Part shown: positions 24,088-33,785 of the stretch, in pieces | How the letters are laid out: each line of letters starts with the position of its first letter | How positions within the stretch are numbered: the stretch's first letter is position 1 | Source: Boletus sp. NGJ | Taxonomy: Eukaryota; Basidiomycota; Agaricomycetes; Boletales; Boletaceae | NCBI GenBank assembly: GCA_019096195.1 | Contig: JAGTXK010000038.1 | Location: forward strand, 186,001 to 250,000 | Direction of reading: 5' to 3' | Length of the DNA stretch: 64,000 nt | The notes under the pieces: generated by a model | Told to the model about the DNA's origin: nothing | What the model saw: the letters and a program-made list of their open reading frames with translations, nothing else | Databases searched by the model: none | Program-made: the position numbers and the translations under genes

Positions 24088-25218
24088 CACAGAGAGTGTG
24101 GTCATAACAGGTGTCTAAGATCCCAATCACACCCAACCAAGTCTAACGTTGCTTTGTTCCAGGGACCCCTTCGGGATTCGGTCGGCGTCTCGTCACGGCC
24201 GTCCTATCTCGGGGAGACCGTGTTGTCGCAACAGCGCGATCGATCGACAAGATACAGGATTTCCCCAGTCCGCCCAACCTTTGCCTGTTGCCGCTTGACA
24301 TTACGTCGCCACCCGAGACAATCAAAGCAGTGGTGGACGAGGCGGCCGGGAAATGGGGAAGTATAGATGTCCTCGTGAACAATGCGGGCGTCGGCATGCC
24401 CGGTTTTCTCGAAGAATGCAATTGAGTGGGGCGCCCGTTACGTTCGTTGGCTCGTTTTGTGGACTCTATGCACCAGCATTCAAAAAATGATCGCACAGTG
24501 TGAAGTGGGAGTCTTCGGACCGCTGAACGTCACGAATGCGGTGTTGCCATACATGCGTAGACGTAACCCTAAAGTGACTCTAACTCGTAAATGTTGACCC
24601 TAGGTTCTTCCTGGAACAAGAAAGAAGCGGAACTGTCGTCATTGTCGGGAGCCGTAGTGCTTGGAGACCAGAGATAAGAGTGCTTGCTGCTTCTTGATCC
24701 TCACCATCGTTTGTACTCAATTGTGTTGATAGGGTCTAAGTCAGTGGGATACGTGGGTGTAAAGCCTCGGACTCTTGTTGCAGGGTTCTACGGATCCTCC
24801 AAGGCATTGCTTCTCCGAATGTCCCTCGCACTCTGACACCATTCGTTTGTTAGCGATGGGTGAAACTCTCGCTGTCGAGCTGGCGCCGCTGAGGATTCGG
24901 GTGCTGATCGTCGAGCCGGGCGGGTTCAGGACCGAAGGGATCTACAGGAATCCGTTTGATGTTTCCAATCCGATCCCAGACTATGATGAACAACGGGCGG
25001 ATTCACTGATGAGGTATAATGCAACAATTGGCAAGCAACCGGGTGATCCTGTGAAGGCGATGAACGCTGTGGTGGATGTCGTTCGGGGAGAGGGTGTCGC
25101 CGCGGGGCGGGAGTGGCCACTGTACCTCGTGCTTGGGAAGGATGCAGAGAGGGATATGTCGCCGGATGATACAGCACTTGGAGCAGAGTGGACCTGGAGT
25201 AATAATATGATCACGTGA
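24088..25218 (+). pseudogene. Damaged short-chain dehydrogenase (third copy)
   Basis: The longest of the three related SDR copies. The exon ending VVITG joins in phase to TPSGFGRRLVTAVLSRGDRV, a nearly complete cofactor motif. Then come LPVAALDITSPPETIKAVVD and IDVLVNNAGVGMPGFLEE. An in-frame stop follows directly and no good donor precedes it. Later pieces are VGVFGPLNVTNAVLPYMRRR, SGTVVIVGSRSAWRPE and GFYGSSKALL (the Tyr and Lys of the catalytic YxxxK). The rest is TLAVELAPLRIRVLIVEPGG through to WPLYLVLGKDAERD. The C-terminal end (DMSPDD...NNMIT) differs from the usual HLDEW-type tail preserved in relic 1. No initiator ATG fits the first exon. It is probably a pseudogene, though complex splicing cannot be excluded. 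Confidence 0.65.
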
Positions 25219-25278
25219 TACCTTGAAATGTGAAAGGCCATGACAAAGAAAAGGATAAGAAAGAGCAGGACGACCGAC

Positions 25279-26614
25279 ATGCAAGGTAAGTTCATCCCCG
25301 CTCTAACAGTGGACCTAACCGTTCGATTCGCCTTGTCTCTCCAGCGACCTCCTCCTCCTTGCCGCCCTCCCCGCACACTTTCAACATTCCAACCGACTGC
25401 GAGCAGCCCCTCCCTCAAAAGTGCACCCGATGTCCATATTCCGGTCCTATTCACACATTCCCCCCACGGCGCACAGGCGGAGGTCATCTCAAGGTCTGCA
25501 CAGCCTGCATGGAGAAGCAGAACGCACGCAAAGTCGCCTCGGAGATGGCCGCCGAAACATCTGGTCGCGGTCAGATCGCCACCGCCGCCATGTCCTTCGA
25601 CGACTTTCTCAACCTCGTCACCCTCAACAAGAATCGCCCTTTCGACTTTGATACCATGGTCAGCGTGCCCCCGGGACTTTTTGTCGCTGGTGAACACTTG
25701 TACAATCGTTCAAATCGAATAAGAGATTTTTTGGCCGAGGCGTCGGATTATCACTGGAAGTGTGTCTTCTTTTTTTTTCGCTTCCTCTCTTTCTTGCCTG
25801 GTTGCTTATCTACCTCCGTAGTCAAAAGAAGACAAAGCGCGGCGGAAAATCCACCGTCGTCACCTACTTCTGTGCACAACTGGAAGGCGAGCAATCCAAA
25901 TCCCGCACCCAGTTCTCGGACCGCAAATCACGGAGTCGCATCACACGTTATCACTGTGGTGGTTGGCTCCGTATCACCGTCATGGACGACAACGAACATC
26001 TCTTGCGAATACGCATGACACACGCCGAAGCTCACCCTAGCTTTCCTGCCTCCTTTCGAAGACCACCGCATACGTCCGAGTTCAAACTCGAGGCGACACC
26101 GAAACCAGCGTCCGTTCCGACTCCGGTTCCGGTGCTACCACCACCTCCGCCACCGCCGGTTTTTGCGAATATGCAACATCCGCCACAATTGATGGTGGAA
26201 TCAGGACCACCTGGGGGCCACCCGATACCTGCTCCCCCTGGGCACCCACCAGTGCATCCCACTATTCCGCCCCCGCCCCCACCACACCACAACGCGCAGG
26301 AGGAAGAGGAAAATCCAGCGGTAGAGAATGTGCTTGCAGCCGAAGACGTCGCATCTCAGACAAGGCACAGCCCTGTGAGTATAACGATACCCTTGCACCA
26401 CGGTGCTTCCTCATGTCCACAATAGCAACCCGTTGTCTATTTCTCTCCGGAACAACTCAACGGTCTGAAGCGTAAATTCGAGGACATGATGGCCGCTGCG
26501 AGCGGACCTGTTCCTCCAGACCTCGCACACGCACTCGGTTCCGTATTCGACCATATCGAGCGGACAGCCCCCGATGTAGATATAGGCAGGCTCTCCAAGC
26601 GGCAGAGAATCTAG
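25279..26614 (+). CDS. Proline-rich protein with zinc modules, FAR1/WRKY-GCM1-like; putative DNA-binding regulator
   Basis: The ATG at 25279 is followed at once by an intron in phase (MQA|TSSSLPPSPHTFNIPTD). Near residues 25-60 is a CxxC...CxxC module (KCTRCPYSG ... KVCTACMEKQ). The middle holds FDDFLNLVTLNKNRPFDFDT and a DYHWKV region. The next exons carry a C...C...HxxxxH-spaced module: TYFCAQLEGEQ, YHCGGWLRITV, then RIRMTHAEAHPSF. That spacing resembles the WRKY-GCM1 fold of FAR1-type and transposase-derived factors (inference from spacing only). A Pro-rich stretch with PPPPPPP follows. The C-terminus is YFSPEQLNGLKRKFEDMMAA then SVFDHIERTAPDVDIGRLSK, with an NLS-like KRQRI-stop at 26612. 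Nuclear DNA binding is likely but unproven. I cannot name an orthologue. Confidence 0.7.
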
Positions 26615-26960
26615 CAGTCGTGTACGCATGTCTGGTCTCTGCACTTGGATCCAGTCCCGTGTCGCCTTTTTTTTTCCTTTCGCCATGCGGTCAGGCGATA
26701 CAATCATTGACACACCCCGTTGTTCGTTTGTTTGTTTTTTCCCTGGCACTGCTTGTTGTGTATTCAGTCTGACCGTCAGCGAAGTCACTGCTATTTTGAC
26801 ACGTGCTTTTGTATAGGGTCGTACTACACCTAATTGTCTTTTATGGCATAATCAAACTTTGAGACATTGATACGTACAGTCCCGTCCGCATATATTAGGA
26901 ATCAAAGGCGTAGAATGGTAATCCGGGCGACGTGTCAAACAATAAAGGATGGAGAACAGC
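26615..26960. other. Convergent intergenic region
   Basis: 3' flanks of the putative regulator (+) and the coiled-coil gene (-). T-rich tracts only. Confidence 0.4.
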
Positions 26961-28600
26961 TCAGTTCGAGAGTTCAGATATCCTTATGAACGCTTGGTAC
27001 AACGCCGGGACGACGAACGGCGCTCTACACTCCCTCTCCACATCACTCAACGCCCGCTCCGCACGCACCCTCCTCGTCCTCTCCGCCCTCAACTCTGCTT
27101 CTAATCGCAATAGCTCTGTCAACGTATCACGTTAAAAAACATGCTCATAGCACCAAACAGCGGACGCGTACGCACCATCTTGCGAGACACCGTTCCGGTC
27201 CGCACCGGAACCAGCACTCTCGGGCCGTGCACCAACCCTTTCGAGGTCGTCCAGGATGACTTGTTCGCGGGCACGCATCGCGGTCAGTTGTCGACGCGTG
27301 TCCCATAGCTCACGCGTCAACCGGCTCACATCGCGATCTCGCCGACACGACGCGTGGCCGTCGCCGTTACCTGACGAGGAGGAGCTCGGGTAAGGCGAGG
27401 CAGGGGCGGGGTTGGGCACTGTGGAGCGATGCGGAGGGGGTCGGGGGCCCGAACCCAAAGGAGAGCGACCAGAGACGGGCGTGGGGATGGGTAGAGGCGT
27501 GTGTGAAGTCCTCTCGCCATGTTCTCGCGGTGGCGAACGGGGTATTGTCTCTGGTTCCGAGAGGAATGGCAGAGTAGGCGCATGCGAATGTGTCAAAGGC
27601 GTGGCTTCGTCTTGCGCAGGTTGAGGAGACGCCTTCGTTGCGTCCCCTGGGGTGGACGACCCGCGTCGTCGGCCTGCTCTGGGGGAGGTAGGCAGGTGGG
27701 TGGGTTGGGGTTGGGCCTTGATCGATCGGAGTGTTGTCGTGGTCTGCGCTTCTGGCACGGCCAGGCTTGACGGGTCTTCAACGACGCTCATCCGTCTCTT
27801 CATATGAGACGGCTGTCTGTCTAACCTGGGCTGTCATGCAATCAAATGAGAAATACCAATAAGTGCCCGCGTGAAGTGCGAACGTACGGCGCTGGGTGGA
27901 AGCTTTGGTGGAGGAGGTGCTGGTGCTGGTGGTTGGGGTTTCACGGGGAGAGAATGAATGGGAGTGGGGGTAGGTTGTTGGGCTATCTCTGGCAATGGAA
28001 CATTCAATCTCTCCGCGAGCGACCCTGGTGGAGCTTCTGCACCGGCGGTAGAACGAATCAAAACCCCACTGAGAACACATGCGTCCTCGGGTCAGCAAAG
28101 CCAAGATGGCAGCCAGGAAAACGATGGACTTGCTCTTGCGTCAACGTGATGGACTCTCTAAGACGTGGACGAGAGCAAACGCTTCTCAGTGAGATCCACG
28201 TTCGAAGGGTGGGACAGGCAAGAAGGCTTACATGGAGAGAAATTCTCGAAGCTTAAGTGCTTCTGGATCGTCACTGCATAGTTTGAACCAGCGCGTGTGC
28301 AGGGAATCCTAAATCCACAGATCGCGGCGTGCCACTCGTCAGCACGATGCACGCAGCAAAGCACAGACACCGTCCACGCACGGCTAGTCCTTCTACCTTT
28401 GGACTTGTCCCCGCCATAGGCCAGTGGAGGATAAACGAGCCATTCACACGCCGGACGTTCTTCTGGGACGGGGAGTGCACGCGGAGATGGGCGAGGTCCT
28501 TTTTCAGGATGGCGAGTTCGGAGGAAGAGGATATGGGAGAGGCGACTTGGTTGTATTTTGCGCCACGGTACTTGATGATCACCTCAAGACCTTCGCCCAT
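26961..28600 (-). CDS. Unknown Ser/Pro-rich coiled-coil protein
   Basis: It starts MGEGLEVIIKYRGAKYNQVA. A short globular region follows (LRVHSPSQKNVRRVNGSFIL, then HWPMAGTSPKVEG). Exons with DDPEALKLREFLS and EAPPGSLAERLNVPLPEIAQ come next. A long low-complexity Pro/Ser/Arg segment includes RRMSVVEDPSS and PPREHGERTSHTPLPIPTP. A coiled coil follows (RDVSRLTRELWDTRRQLTAM), joined by an intron to LTELLRLEAELRAERTRRVR. It ends RECRAPFVVPALYQAFIRIS and a stop at 26961. About four introns are placed in phase, which argues for a real gene. I recognise no domain. Disordered centre plus C-terminal coiled coil suggests a scaffold or regulatory protein (inference only). It converges on the zinc-module gene. 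Confidence 0.6.
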
Positions 28601-28962
28601 CGCATTGAACGAGCTCACCGTAGTGTTCGACTAGGCGCACGCGTGGCAGACCGCATGGTGGATACTGGACTTGTATGTCAATGGACTACGTAATACGCAG
28701 TATTATGGGACTATCATATCTTCAGAGATCTCAACGTTCAACCGCATCATCATCGCGACTATGTCTGTTTCGTTACTTGGAGGACAATCACTGGTTTGTA
28801 GACAAACTCCAGAAACGACCCAAAAATTGCAGCTCCCACTTTGGAGACCAAAGTGTTGTGAGCACGCCAGGCTTCCTTGAAGGAATTGATTCGACGTAAG
28901 CTGCGATATTTCAAAGATCTGGACTGTCCAGTTTTTTACCAATAGCATATTACTTGTCTCGA
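28601..28962. other. Intergenic region
   Basis: 5' flank of the coiled-coil gene and 3' flank of the fused WD40/kinase-like/zinc gene. No gene is supported. Confidence 0.35.
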
Positions 28963-29352
28963 CTATTTAAGTTCAGGGATTTTAACGAGGTGATAGACAA
29001 GGCGATTACTTACAAATTTAAAAGAGATCTCATCAGCCTTGCTGCCGAGGCAATCAGCGTGGTGGATTTCCATTGTCCCTCTACGGGTGAACAACTGGTT
29101 GCATTTTGGACATGCCCATCGGTAGTCAAGATGCTTCTCTTGCACATGACGAGCGAAGGAACCGCTGGAGAGCTTTACCCCGCAATTGGCCCATAGGCAC
29201 GTAGACGCTGGAGTGATATGGACGCGATGAACCATACGCAAATGTGCAGGAAACTCTTTCCCAAGAACTGGAGTGTTGCATTGCTGTTCGTTGTCGACCC
29301 AAGCACAGAGGTATTCCCTGGGCACATCAATAGCGACCGGCGCGGTCGAATT
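28963..29352 (-). CDS. C2H2-type zinc-finger module, probably the 3' end of the WD40/kinase-like gene
   Basis: The open exon runs from NSTAPVAIDVPREYLCAWVD to KIPELK-stop. It contains three Cys/His pairs: CAWVDNEQQC...HLRMVH, CLWANCGVKL...HVQEKH, and CPKCNQLFTRRGTMEIHH. These are C2H2-like fingers of a type common in agaricomycete proteins. The preceding intron (GTGGGACTC...TTTCTAG, about 62 nt) joins the kinase-like exon to this one in phase 0, and the only possible independent starts lie inside the exon. It is therefore most simply read as the C-terminal part of a larger protein, although a separate small gene cannot be ruled out. Confidence 0.6.
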   Translation of the reverse strand, partial: NSTAPVAIDVPREYLCAWVDNEQQCNTPVLGKEFPAHLRMVHRVHITPASTCLWANCGVKLSSGSFARHVQEKHLDYRWACPKCNQLFTRRGTMEIHHADCLGSKADEISFKFVSNRLVYHLVKIPELK

Positions 29353-29414
29353 CTAGAAACAAGTCGCAGTCAGTTTCTGACTTTCCCTACGAGGTGAGAG
29401 GTCCAGAGTCCCAC

Positions 29415-30801
29415 ATTGTTTCCACTCGAGTCCTCCTGAATGGATACCACGACATCCATTAGTTGTTCCTTGACAAATTCGACGATTTCCGTAGAAGAAG
29501 GTCGAGGTTTCCCACTGTCCACAGCGGACCAACATCGTAGTAAAAAGGCCCGTTGGCTAAGAGTAACCAGAGTAACTGGGTTATGATCTCTTGGGAAGTC
29601 CCCCTTTGACTTTGCGAGCAAAACTTGTTCTTCACGAAGGAAGTGATGATATGGTGGTTTGCCAGTAAGGACCTGGCGGAACAAACATGCGCGAGGAGAT
29701 GGTAACAGTGTCAATAACGGTGTCGGATCAGCAAGTCGGAGCTGTGCGAACCTGCCACACGATCCCGCCAAACGAGTATATATCGCTTTCGGGTGTTGGA
29801 ACGACCAGCGACATTTTCTTTCGGTTTTGCTGGAGAAGCTCAGGGGCTGCCCAGCGGAGTGCTCCATTTGCTACGTATATTTCAATGAGCGGTAGACCTT
29901 GGGGCTTAGCCATCAAGGACAAAAGACCGAAATCGGAAATGCATGCTCTTCCGTTGCTGCGAATAAAGACGCTTGACTAGAAGGCTTAACAGTGAGCAGG
30001 TGAAAAACAGCGCGCGAAACCACACATACACCAGAGAGAATTCCATGTGTGACGGACTGAGAATGCACTGCATGATGCGTCAATAACTAGACAGTGATAC
30101 GCAGAACTCGATTATTACAGTACTCCAGTCCCATAGCAACATCGCTGATCTGTGATATCGACTTCCAGTAATCCTAGGCGTTAGATTCGGGTTGAGTGCT
30201 TACTAAGACAAGTTTTAATGGTGTCGTCAGGTTATCGTTGTAGCGCCCGAGGTAAGACGTTAGGGTGCCATTTTCCACCCACGGGAAAACCAAAGCAGGG
30301 GAACTTGCGACCTCAATGATCCCCAGAAGGGGTAAGACATTATTGTGATCGAGCTTTAGCAAGACGTCGATTTCTCGACGAAATTGCTACATGGCAATCA
30401 GATACCTGAGGCAGATGATGGCCCTCACAAAACGAACCTTTTGGTTCAGTGAGGGATGATATCGAGGAAAAGACTTTGTTATCACTTTAATTCCAACCTA
30501 AATCGAGGTATGAGTGGATTGAATGTGAAGATCCAGCGACAACGCAACTCGGATGGACCTAGAGTTCACCTGGAGTGTGCCTTGGTAAGGGCACACAGTA
30601 CTGCCAGATGGAGATGGATGGAGATCTTGTATGATAAGCTCTGGGGATAAATCGGGTGGGCTACCATACGTGGTAAGATATGAGCAGATCGACTTTAGCA
30701 GTGACAACTCACATGCCGTAGATACTCCGCGCCGTTGTTGGTTTTTCATCGCTGGTCGTCGCTTCAACGCCTCGTCTACGAGTATCCGTCGATTGCAGGG
30801 A
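29415..30801 (-). CDS. Kinase-like (pseudokinase) module of the WD40/kinase-like/zinc gene
   Basis: A tyrosine-kinase-like protein kinase fold. The linker exon (TDTRRRGVEATTSDEKPTTA) joins through phase-consistent introns to PPDLSPELIIQDLHPSPSGS and YQGTLQ|VGIKVITKSF, where the Lys of the VAIK position is present. Then come QFRREIDVLLKLDHNNVLPL, LVFPWVENGTLTSYLGRY and DVAMGLEY|LHSQSVTHGIL. The catalytic loop then reads HGILSG|SSVFI instead of the usual HGDLxGxNVLI. The HRD aspartate is Ile and the loop Asn is Ser. The DFG is kept (ACISDFGL). APELLQQNRKK, DIYSFGGIVWQVLTGKPPYH and a normal C-lobe follow. It is predicted to bind nucleotide but lack phosphotransfer, so it would act as a pseudokinase. 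It has no start of its own. Confidence 0.75.
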
Positions 30802-30855
30802 CTTCAAATTCGAGAAATTAGCCTGCGTGTACTTTTAAGACAGAAAGGAACGTAC

Positions 30856-32078
30856 TGTACGATCACTTGCTAGGGGCATCTCCTCAAAAAGTGAAGGGGC
30901 AATCTTCCTCAGATCCCATAAACGAACACACGAGTCCCATGCTCCACTAACAAGCTGACGATCGTCAAGAGAAATAGCGATGGAGTGGATACTGCAATTA
31001 TGTCGAAGGGTTGCTCCAACTTGGTAGCGTGTAGCTGTTTCCCAGAGACGGACGGTGCTGTCGCGTGAGGCAGAGGCAAAGAATTTACCGTTATGTGACA
31101 ATGCGATGGACAGAACGGCGTCACTGTGGCAAACCCATACAGCAAGCAGTCCGCCAGTGAAGGGATCAAAATACTTGATGGAGCCATCGTTGCACCCAAC
31201 AAAGAGTCCATCACCATCAGGTGACCACGCCAGGGACCATGCTTTCTCGTTAATCTCGACAATAGAGTTATCCCCCCGGATCAGTACCATCTCCCTGTCG
31301 CAGCTTGCGAATCTCCTTCCGTCCGGATTGTAGCGGATCCCACACACGTAGTTCTTGTGCTCTCCGAACGGTCCCGCCACTTGTTCGCCCGTTGTAGTGC
31401 ACCACACCGACACCGATCCATCCTGCGCGCCGCTTGCAACTCGGCTTGAATCTGGGGAAAAGGATAACGACCTCACAGCACTATCGTGACTCCAAGCCGA
31501 TTGAGAGGTCTCCTCAGACATCGATACAGACATCGATATGTCCCATACTTTGACCTTTCCGTTTTTGTCTCCAGTTGCAATTCGCCGCCCATCAGGTGAA
31601 ACAACCACTGCCAGCACGAGAACGAGCACCTCTTTGATGACCTTCTGATTATAGTCGGGTACGTTCCACGATCGAATGGTCCCGTCCACGGATGCACTAA
31701 GGATGCAATCACCACCAGACAAAAATGCCACAAACGTAGTGATTCCTGCGTGTCCATGTAGTACCAACGGTGAGGGTGTTGTCATGTCTCTACCGAAGAG
31801 CCAAGAGTCAACAGTGGCAATTATAGAATTATGGATGCTTACAGCGAAACATTCTCAACTTTCACCATGTTGTGCAAGATAGCACCAATCTCTCTTAGTC
31901 CGGCATCCTGATCCATCTTCTTCAGTACGAGAGATATGATCCGCGAAGCAATACTCCGGGTATGCTGAAGGTCTGCATCGATAGGTGGTTCCATTTCGTT
32001 CATATTCATTGAAGGAATATGTTTGGTAGTGGCCCTTGAAGCAATGCCTGCGCCAGCCTCCCCAGACGACGTACCCAT
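30856..32078 (-). CDS. WD40-repeat module, probable 5' part of the WD40/kinase-like/zinc gene
   Basis: The start is placed at 32078 (MGTSSGEAGAGIASRATTKH). A helical lead (RIISLVLKKMDQDAGLREIG then LHNMVKVENVSL) is joined by a 54-nt intron, with Leu split CT|A, to MTTPSPLVLHGHAGITTFVA. About seven WD40 repeats follow: SASVDGTIRSWN, IATGDKNGKVKVWDI, VASGAQDGSVSVWCT, a degenerate blade near FASCDREMVLI, LFVGCNDGSIKYFD, FASASRDSTVRLWET and LVSGAWDSCVRLWDL. That is enough for one beta-propeller. After EEMPLASDRT an intron leads in phase to the kinase linker. WD40 propellers bind partner proteins; in fungi they often cap signalling or NLR-like proteins. The start could be another codon because a stop lies just upstream. 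Confidence 0.78.
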
Positions 32079-32169
32079 TGAATCCACAGCCCGACTTCCC
32101 GCGACGATTTCTCCCGGGCGCGCTCCAGGTGTGGCACAAGGCACGTCATCATGTAGTGCATCCAAATCA

Positions 32170-33785
32170 CTATTTCACGTTCAAACTCGCGAACGGTTTC
32201 TCTGACGACGAAAACTGACCGGTTTCTCTCTAAATGTACAACCCCTACGATGAATATGCATAAGCGGTCGCGGTGACGCACTAATGACATCCTCACCTTC
32301 TCGTGAGACTATACGATAATTCTCAGATAGAACTGTCTCGAGACGAGATTCCTGCCCAACCTCTTGTAGCGTAAGCAAGTTCTAGGACATCGTGGTCGAG
32401 ATTTGGTAAGTGGGCAGCGGATCACGAGACCAAGAACTCACATCTTCAAGGATCGAAATCCAATAACCGTCGTGAGTGATTGCAATGTTCGCAGAAGGTT
32501 CCTAAAAAAGACAATTGTAGCCGCTACATCCATAATTTTACAGTGTAACTGACCCTGCGAAGCAAATATTGATTGATAGCGTCTGAGGGATGAAATACCT
32601 ATCAGGGCCGTCAGAACTACCCACCTTAATGTAAATACAAAGACCAGGTACCCACCGGAGGGATATCTGGTATCCTCTGAATTTTAACGCCAATACCATC
32701 ATACATGTCATGATTCGAAACATCGCTTTGTGGTTGCTCTTCGCTTGGGTCAGTCGTCCTCTCGTTACGCGTGGTAGTTTGGGCAACGTTGTTTCCCCTG
32801 TCCCTCGTTAATCTTGCCAAACTATTAGATAGCAGAGAGTTGCCTGGAACAACACTGGACCGTTTCGCGGGATTGGGTCGAGTGGATGGGGAATCAGCCT
32901 CAACGCTGATCCATCGGGTTAAAAATCCGCTCCGTAACGCGATTTTGAACCCGCGGATGAATACAGCCTGGTTTGGAATGCCGTAGTCGACGTAAGGTCC
33001 AGCATGCCAGTCCAAAGGATGTGAAGTCCTCCAGCTGTACGTCGGTGCGGTACTATCCCCCCCTATCTGTCTGATGTGGAAGTGGGCCGTGCTATGTTCA
33101 TTTCCCGTGACGTTTTCGTATGCCGCAACAGACCAAGAGCTTGCTTTATAAATTCCGGTAATCATATAGAGGGAGTCATGGTTGATGATCCGATGACGAC
33201 GGTTCACAGCATAATTATACCACTCTGCTCCATGTCGACTCGCTTGCTCTAGAAAGAGGCCATCGTTTAAGAGCTCGTATCGTTGAGCACCTTTTGGAAG
33301 GATGAGGAGCGCGCCTTCGCTGGAGGATAGGTTGAATTTATAAGTCAGAGCGCTCGATTCGTCTCTGAGGAATATTTGATGCGATTAGATGGTCTCGTTC
33401 TCTCTTTCAACAACAAAAAAATGCACCTCTGTGGAGCATCGCTCGACGGCCCTTCCGTTTCAACGCGCGTTACAGAAGAAGAAGAGATGATACGGCCAGG
33501 ATTCTCTGCATTGGGAATAGTCCTGATGTCTAATTCACTTTGATTGATACAGGTAAAACCCTCGGGAACGCCATAGCGACGATGGAAAGGATGATCCCGG
33601 GGTAGGCAGATGTTGAAAAAGACATCAAAACCGCCATCATCGGGGATGACGACGCCAACATCACCAATTCTGAGACCATCTCGGCGTTCCATCAAAAGCT
33701 CGTTGCTCGGTTCAGGAGTCCATAGGGGATAACCACGAGGAGATATCAACAATCTTGCGTACACGTCCTGGGGAGATCCAGGCAT
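32170..33785 (-). CDS. Agaricomycete family protein of unknown function
   Basis: It starts MPGSPQDVYARLLISPRGYP then LWTPEPSN. GLRIGDVGVVIPDDGGFDVF follows, then FNICLPRDHPFHRRYGVPEG. After an intron come FNLSSSEGALLILPKGAQRY, EWYNYAVNRRHRIINHDSLY and MITGIYKASSWSVAAYENVT. A linker contains the Gly-Val-Lys-Ile-Gln segment. The C-terminal part has FHPSDAINQYLL, EPSANIAITHDGYWISILED and ESRLETVLSENYRIVSREG, ending NVK-stop at 32170. I recall this 'RGYPLW...IGDVG...HDSLYLITG...HPSDAIN' layout from many mushroom genomes without an assigned function. No catalytic motif is evident. It lies just upstream of and in line with the WD40/kinase-like gene; the stop and the next start are 91 nt apart. Confidence 0.75.
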
